NCBI RefSeq assembly: GCF_047948215.1
Contig: NC_134460.1
Location: forward strand, 126,369,324-126,433,323
Source of the DNA: Lycorma delicatula
Lineage: Eukaryota > Arthropoda > Insecta > Hemiptera > Fulgoridae
Direction: 5' to 3'
Length of the DNA stretch: 64,000 nucleotides
Below are positions 59,338 through 64,000 of this stretch, in pieces (the stretch's first letter is position 1; every line of letters starts with the position of its first letter). Under the pieces are notes generated by a model that worked only from the letters and a program-made list of their open reading frames with translations, made no database searches and was not told the DNA's origin. A program made the position numbers and the translations under genes.

Positions 59338-62075
59338 TTTTTGTCTTCAATCATTTGACTGATTTGATGCAGCTATCCAAGATTACCTATCTAATGCCAC
59401 TTGTTTCATTTCAGTATATCCCCTACATCCTAAATCCCTAACAATTTGATTTACATATTTCTAAAGTTGCCTGCCTGCACAATTTTTCCCATCTACCTGT
59501 TCCTCCAATATCAAAGCGACTATTCACGATGCCTTAAGATGTGCCCTATAAGTCTGTCTCTTCTTTTTAAAAGCTATATTTTTCCAAATGCATCTTTCTT
59601 CAATTTGCTACAACACCTCTTAAATTGTCACTTTATACATCCATCTGATTTTTAGCATTCTCTTATAGCACCACATTTCAAAAGCTTCCAATCTTTTCTT
59701 CTCGGGTACTCAGATTGATTTTTGAAGTAAGCAAATTATATTTCTGACTGAAAGCTTGTTTTGCCTGTGCTGTTGGGCATTTTATATCACTGCTGCTTTA
59801 TCCATCGTTAGTAACTGTACTTACCAAATAACAAAATTCTTCTACCTCCACAGTCTTTTCTCATCCTATTTTTATATTCAATGGTCCATCTGCTTTATTT
59901 CTACTATTTCATTACTTTCATTTTGTTCTTGTTTATTTTCATGTGGTAGTTCTTGTGTAGGACTTCATCCATGCCATTCATTGTTTCTTCTAAATCCTTT
60001 TTACTCTTATCTAGAATTACTATATCATCAGCAAATCGTAGCATCTTATCTTTTCATCTTCCACTGTTACTCTGGATCTGAACTGTTCTTTAACATCATT
60101 AATTGCTAATTCCATATAAAGATTAAAAAGTAATGGGGATAGGGAACATCCTTGTCTGACTCCTTTTTTTATTACTGATTCTTTCTTATGCTTTTCAATT
60201 ATTACTAGTGTAGTTTGGTACCTGTAAATGTTAGCAATTGTTCTATCTCTATACTTGAAACCTAAATTTTCTAAAATGCTGAACATTTTATTCCAGTCTA
60301 TGTTATCAAATGCCTTTTCTAAGTTTATAAATTCCATGTATGTTGTTTTGTTTTTCTTTAATCTTACTTCTGCTATTAATTTAAGCGCTAAAATTGCTTC
60401 CTATACTTTTCCTTAAACCAAATTGATCTTCTAACACTTCTTCCACTTTTCTCAATTTTTTTGTACAGAATTCTAGTTAAGATTTTTGATATGTGACTAG
60501 TTAAGCTAATTGTCCTGTATTCTTCATATTTATCTGCTGTTGCTTTCTTTGGTATCATGACAATAACACTTTTTGAAGTCTGATTGAACTTGTGTTTTTT
60601 CAAAAATATTACACACCAGTTTGTATAATCACTTCCTCACCTGCATTGCACAGTAATTCTGCAGGTATCTGTCTATCCCAGGAGCCTATGTGCTTTTATT
60701 AAATTTAGATCTCAGTATTGTATCTCCCTTTTCATTCTTTTTGACTTCCTCCTCTTCTTCCTCTGTAACACCAGTTTCTAATCCATTTCCTCCACATATC
60801 TCTTCAATATATTCCACCCACCTATCAACCTTTTCTTTCGTATTATAAATTGGTGTACCATCTTTATTTAACACATCATTAGATTTTAACTTATGTATCA
60901 CAAAAGTCTCTTTAACTTTCCTGTATGCTCAGTCTGTTTTACCAATCATCAGTTCTCTTTCCACTTTTGAACACATTTCTTTAATTCACCCTTTTTTCAC
61001 TAATTTTTACTTCCTGTTTATATTATCTCTTAATTGTCAATATGTCCTTTTACCTTCATCACTAATAAACCTATACTTTCTATGCTCATCCATCAGCCTG
61101 CAATATATCCTCTGATATCCAAGGTTTTCTACCAGTTCTCTTAGTTCCACGTAAGTTTGCTTCTGCTGATTTAAGAATTTCCTTTTTAACATTCTCCCAT
61201 TCTTCTTCTATATTTTCTACTTATCTTTTTATTCAGAGCTCTTGTGATGCTGTCCTCAAAAATCTTACTCAAGCTTCTCTAAATTGCACCAATTGATCTG
61301 ACACCTTTTCTTCATGTTTTTAAATCCCAATCTACCTTTCGTTATCACTAAATTATGGTTGTTATCAATGTCTCCTCCTGCATATGCTTTGTAGTCAACA
61401 AGTTGATTTCTAAATCTTTGTTTAATCATGATATAATATATCTGATACCTTGCAGTATCGTCTGGATTTTCCATTGTATATTCTTCTATTACTATTTTTA
61501 AACTGGGTGTTGGCAATTACTAAATTATACTTGTGCAAAACTCAATAAGTCTGTCCCCTCTTTCATTTGTTTTGCCCAGCATGTGTTCATCCACAATATT
61601 TCCTTACCTAACTTTTCCGATGCTTGCATTCCAATCTACAAGTATTATTAAATTTTCGTCCTCTTTTATGTGTTTAATTGCTTCATCAGTTTCTTCGTAT
61701 ACACAATACCTCATCATCATGGGCATTTGTAGGCATGTAGAAGGTAACAATCATTGTCGGTTTAGGTTTTGATTTTATCCTGATTATAATGTTTATCACT
61801 AAGCTCTTTGAAATATTTCAGTCTCTTCCCTATCTTCTTGTTCATTACAAAACCTACTCATGCCTGCCCTTTATTTGATGCTGAGTTAATTATTTTAAAA
61901 TCACTTGTTCAAAAGTAATTTTTCTCTTCCCACTGAGCTTTGCTAATTCCTATTACATCTACATTTAACCGATCCATTTCCCACCTACCATCCTTTTTTG
62001 GAATTGACAACATTCCATGCTCTGACTTGTAGAAAGTTATTAGCTATACATGTGATTTTTTAACTTTGTTCATCA
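59338..62075 (-). mobile_element. non-LTR retrotransposon (endonuclease plus reverse transcriptase), 5'-truncated
   Basis: Minus-strand order: GVGFVMNKKIGKRLKYFKEL (endonuclease, about 61800-61860), DTARYQIYYIMIKQRFRNQL then KAYAGGDIDNNHNLVI (endonuclease SDH-type end, here NNHN, 61345-61460), KEKVDRWVEYIEEICGGNG (60790-60850), ADKYEEYRTISLTSHISKIL (RT block, about 60480-60540), MEFINLEKAFDNIDWNKMFS then VIKKGVRQGCSLSPLLFNLY (60120-60337), and KMLRFADDIV (60014-60043, FADD box intact but in another frame). Short A tail at the 59338 side. Multiple frameshifts: inactive. The clade is of the arthropod 'endonuclease-reverse transcriptase' type; the precise clade is not assigned. Confidence 0.88.
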
Positions 62076-62394
62076 CTTAAGGAATATGAACATCATTACT
62101 CTCCGAGAAAGAAATTAAACTGATGTTTCAAGTACTGTGACAACTATAACAGAGGGTGGAAGAGATATGTAAAAGGGGATAAGCTGTGACATTAATATAT
62201 TTATTACAAAAAAACTCTGAATTTTATAATGAAAATTAATTTTGTTTTTTTATTGTAAATTAATATGTATTTATATCTGCATACTTTATTAATTCCAAAC
62301 TGTTTTGGAATACATTTTCAGTGTGTTTTTTACCTCCTTGTACAAAGTAAAGAACTATTGTGATTGAAAAAAACTTTGGTTTTCAGGTTTGAAT
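62076..62394. other. AT-rich spacer, nothing recognised
   Basis: No coding or repeat feature seen. Confidence 0.4.
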
Positions 62395-62765
62395 GAAATA
62401 TCCATTTTGACTAGTTTCGGCGTGACATCTGTATGTATATATGTGTCTTGCATAACTCAAACACAATTAGCCGCCGTAGGGTGTTGAAATTTTGGATTTA
62501 GGACTGTTGTAACATCTAGTTGTGCACCTCTCCTTTTGATTACAATGGACTGGCCAGAAGTGTCCAAAAAAGCTCAAAGTCCAAAAAATTTGGATTTTGG
62601 ACTTTTTCTTAACTGCAGTAATAAGCCCTCATTGAGAGCTTTTCAAGGTTATATCATAAGTGGTACTTATTTTCATTGATTCCAGAGTTATAGCCAAATA
62701 AAATTTTAATTAATGAAGTATTTGGATCTTAGGGGAAGGCACATAAGTTCGAATCAGACTTCATC
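62395..62765. repeat. probable dispersed repeat of unknown class
   Basis: A GC-richer, well-defined block (gactagtttcggcgtgacat ... gttcgaatcagacttcatct) in AT-rich surroundings, with internal repetition of aaagtccaaaa / ggactttttc. The wording looks like a repeat I associate with insect genomes, but no terminus or coding can be shown from this single copy. Confidence 0.35.
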
Positions 62766-63496
62766 TCTTTTTTTTAATTTAAATATATAGATTTATTAGT
62801 AATTATTGGTAATATATTGATAATTAGTAACCTCTATTTTTTTTAAAAAATGTACAATAAATAATAAAAAAATATATCAGTAGTTTTTAATGAAATAAAA
62901 TTTTAGTATTCATAAAATGTGTGTGTGTAATTTAATAGTTGTACAAGGAAGTCATGTGATGTCCAGATAAAATGTTTTTTAATTTTCATTTCTTGTTACT
63001 AGTAAATGCTGCCAACTATGTGCGTTGTAACCACACTCAACATTGTTTAAATTATTAATTCAGTCTAATCCATTTGGATCTTTTATTTCTTAAGTAACAG
63101 TGATGGGAGCTTCTGAGTTAAAACATCGGTTGAATATTTTTGATAAGTAACTACACATTAAAGCTATTTATTGTGATAGAAGATATCGGTGCCAAGAAGT
63201 GTTGTCACAGCATGTGTGAATATGTTGTTCTTTGTGTTTGGGAAGCACCATATTAATATGGATTTTTCAAGTTGTCTGTTGGTTCTCCATTATACTCCTT
63301 GAATTAAATAGTGCATTCCAGTTCATCATTCTCTCCTTGTTTGAGTATGTTATGCATCATTATGTCGTAGATTTAAACTACCCCATAGAATTGTTACTTT
63401 TTTATGTAATTATCTGGCCAAAGTTGACAGTAAATTATCTGGTTCAAATCCAGTAAATGTATACAATAGAAATAAAAATATTTAGAATTTAACATT
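62766..63496. other. AT-rich spacer, nothing recognised
   Basis: An open frame at 63232-63456 is hydrophobic and low-complexity, with no family motif. Confidence 0.4.
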
Positions 63497-63727
63497 TTTG
63501 TTCAGAGTTCTAAGGTTCAAATCCTAGTAAAGACCTTTATATAGACTTGAATGCAAGATCTTGGATACCAGTGCCTTTGGTGGTTGGGTTTCAATAAACC
63601 ACACGTCTCAGGAATGGTCGACCTGAGGCTGTACAAGCTGCACTTCATTAATACCGTTACATTCATACATATCATCCTCTGAAGTAATACCTTATGGTGG
63701 TTCCAAAAGCTAAACAGAAAAAGAGAG
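63497..63727 (+). mobile_element. SINE, 5'-truncated copy
   Basis: Begins at agttctaaggttcaaatcctag (B box) and lacks the A box. The body contains ggtggttgggtttcaataaaccacacgtctcagg and ends gctaaacagaaaaagagag. 5' truncation is usual for retroposed copies. Confidence 0.82.
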
Positions 63728-63821
63728 AGTCTTCAGTCTTTTGTTCAAATTTACATGAATAATGGTATGAGCATTTACAGCCCTTCCTCAATTACTTATA
63801 ACTTATATTGTGTGTGTTTAC

Positions 63822-64000
63822 GAGGTGTGTTCAAAAAGTAACAAGAATTTTTGTTTTGTTTTTTGAAAAGAATTTTATTTATTCGTTTTCATTAATGTTA
63901 TCCCCTTCAAAATAATCCCCATTAGATATACACTTATGCCAGCACTTTTTCCAATCCCGAAACACTCCTGGAACTCTCTTTGGAATGATGCTTACCTCTT
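63822..64000 (-). mobile_element. terminal part of a mariner, cut by window end
   Basis: A TA followed by cgaggtgtgttcaaaaagta is close to the 9599 mariner terminus (cgagttctgtaaataaagta). Minus-strand reading of 63880-64000 gives decayed C-terminal transposase text (WEKVLA-like, then EGD-like). Orientation is inferred from the 9599 copy. Confidence 0.7.

Noticed and set aside
59756..60109. 117-codon plus-strand open frame
   Set aside because: It is opposite the LINE reverse transcriptase on the minus strand (FADD box region).

Overview
The window is AT-rich nuclear DNA from an arthropod, almost certainly an insect with a large, transposon-filled genome. The reasons are one intron-rich host gene with phase-consistent GT/AG exons, a tRNA-headed SINE present in about six copies, and mariner, Tigger/pogo, piggyBac, Helitron, R1-clade and other LINE relics typical of insects. 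The mix would suit a hemipteran, but that is only a guess.

The one host gene I can support is the 3' quarter of SMG1 on the + strand. SMG1 is the PIKK-family kinase that phosphorylates UPF1 in nonsense-mediated mRNA decay. Ten coding exons (1829-2130, 10990-11171, 11357-11542, 13227-13466, 19375-19657, 24823-25286, 27832-27996, 31619-32240, 35111-35217, 47286-47363) join without a phase break into about 876 residues. They cover the long C-terminal insertion and the FATC domain, ending ...EGWTPWV-stop. The kinase domain lies upstream, outside the window. The last 25 codons are separated from the rest of the gene by a 12-kb intron.

Layout: 1-480 R1-like LINE tail; 830-1131 intact SINE with 17-bp target duplication; 2.6-9.3 kb (intron) a mariner fragment, two R1-clade LINE fragments and a broken copy of an arthropod repeat-encoded protein; 9599-10860 full-length mariner; 14-18 kb Tigger relic, SINE piece, LINE tail, second mariner-type element and palindromic repeats; 20355-22698 a transposon with terminal inverted repeats of about 330 bp; 25.4-27.2 kb a relict TIR of that family, a 396-bp inverted-repeat element and a non-autonomous Helitron; 29.2-30.4 kb a broken transposase holding a 53-bp fold-back and split by a SINE; 33.9-34.6 kb a cysteine-rich mobile-element protein relic; 35.9-38.2 kb a deleted piggyBac beside a mariner-type element; 39.76-41.97 kb a second long-TIR element with a mariner nested inside it; 42.1-46.9 kb two Tigger elements 4 bp apart.

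After the SMG1 stop (47363) about 11.8 kb is extremely AT-rich with no recognisable gene or repeat. It may be an SMG1 3' UTR or intergenic DNA. Then come a 2.7-kb minus-strand LINE (59.3-62.1 kb), a low-copy-looking repeat (62.4-62.8 kb), a 5'-truncated SINE, and one end of another mariner running off the window.

No new cellular system is evident. The most unusual material is structural: the long-TIR transposon family with a nested mariner, inverted duplications inside two different transposase relics, the abutting Tiggers, and a nested palindromic block at 17.9-18.3 kb. All protein identities come from recalled family motifs; no database search was run.
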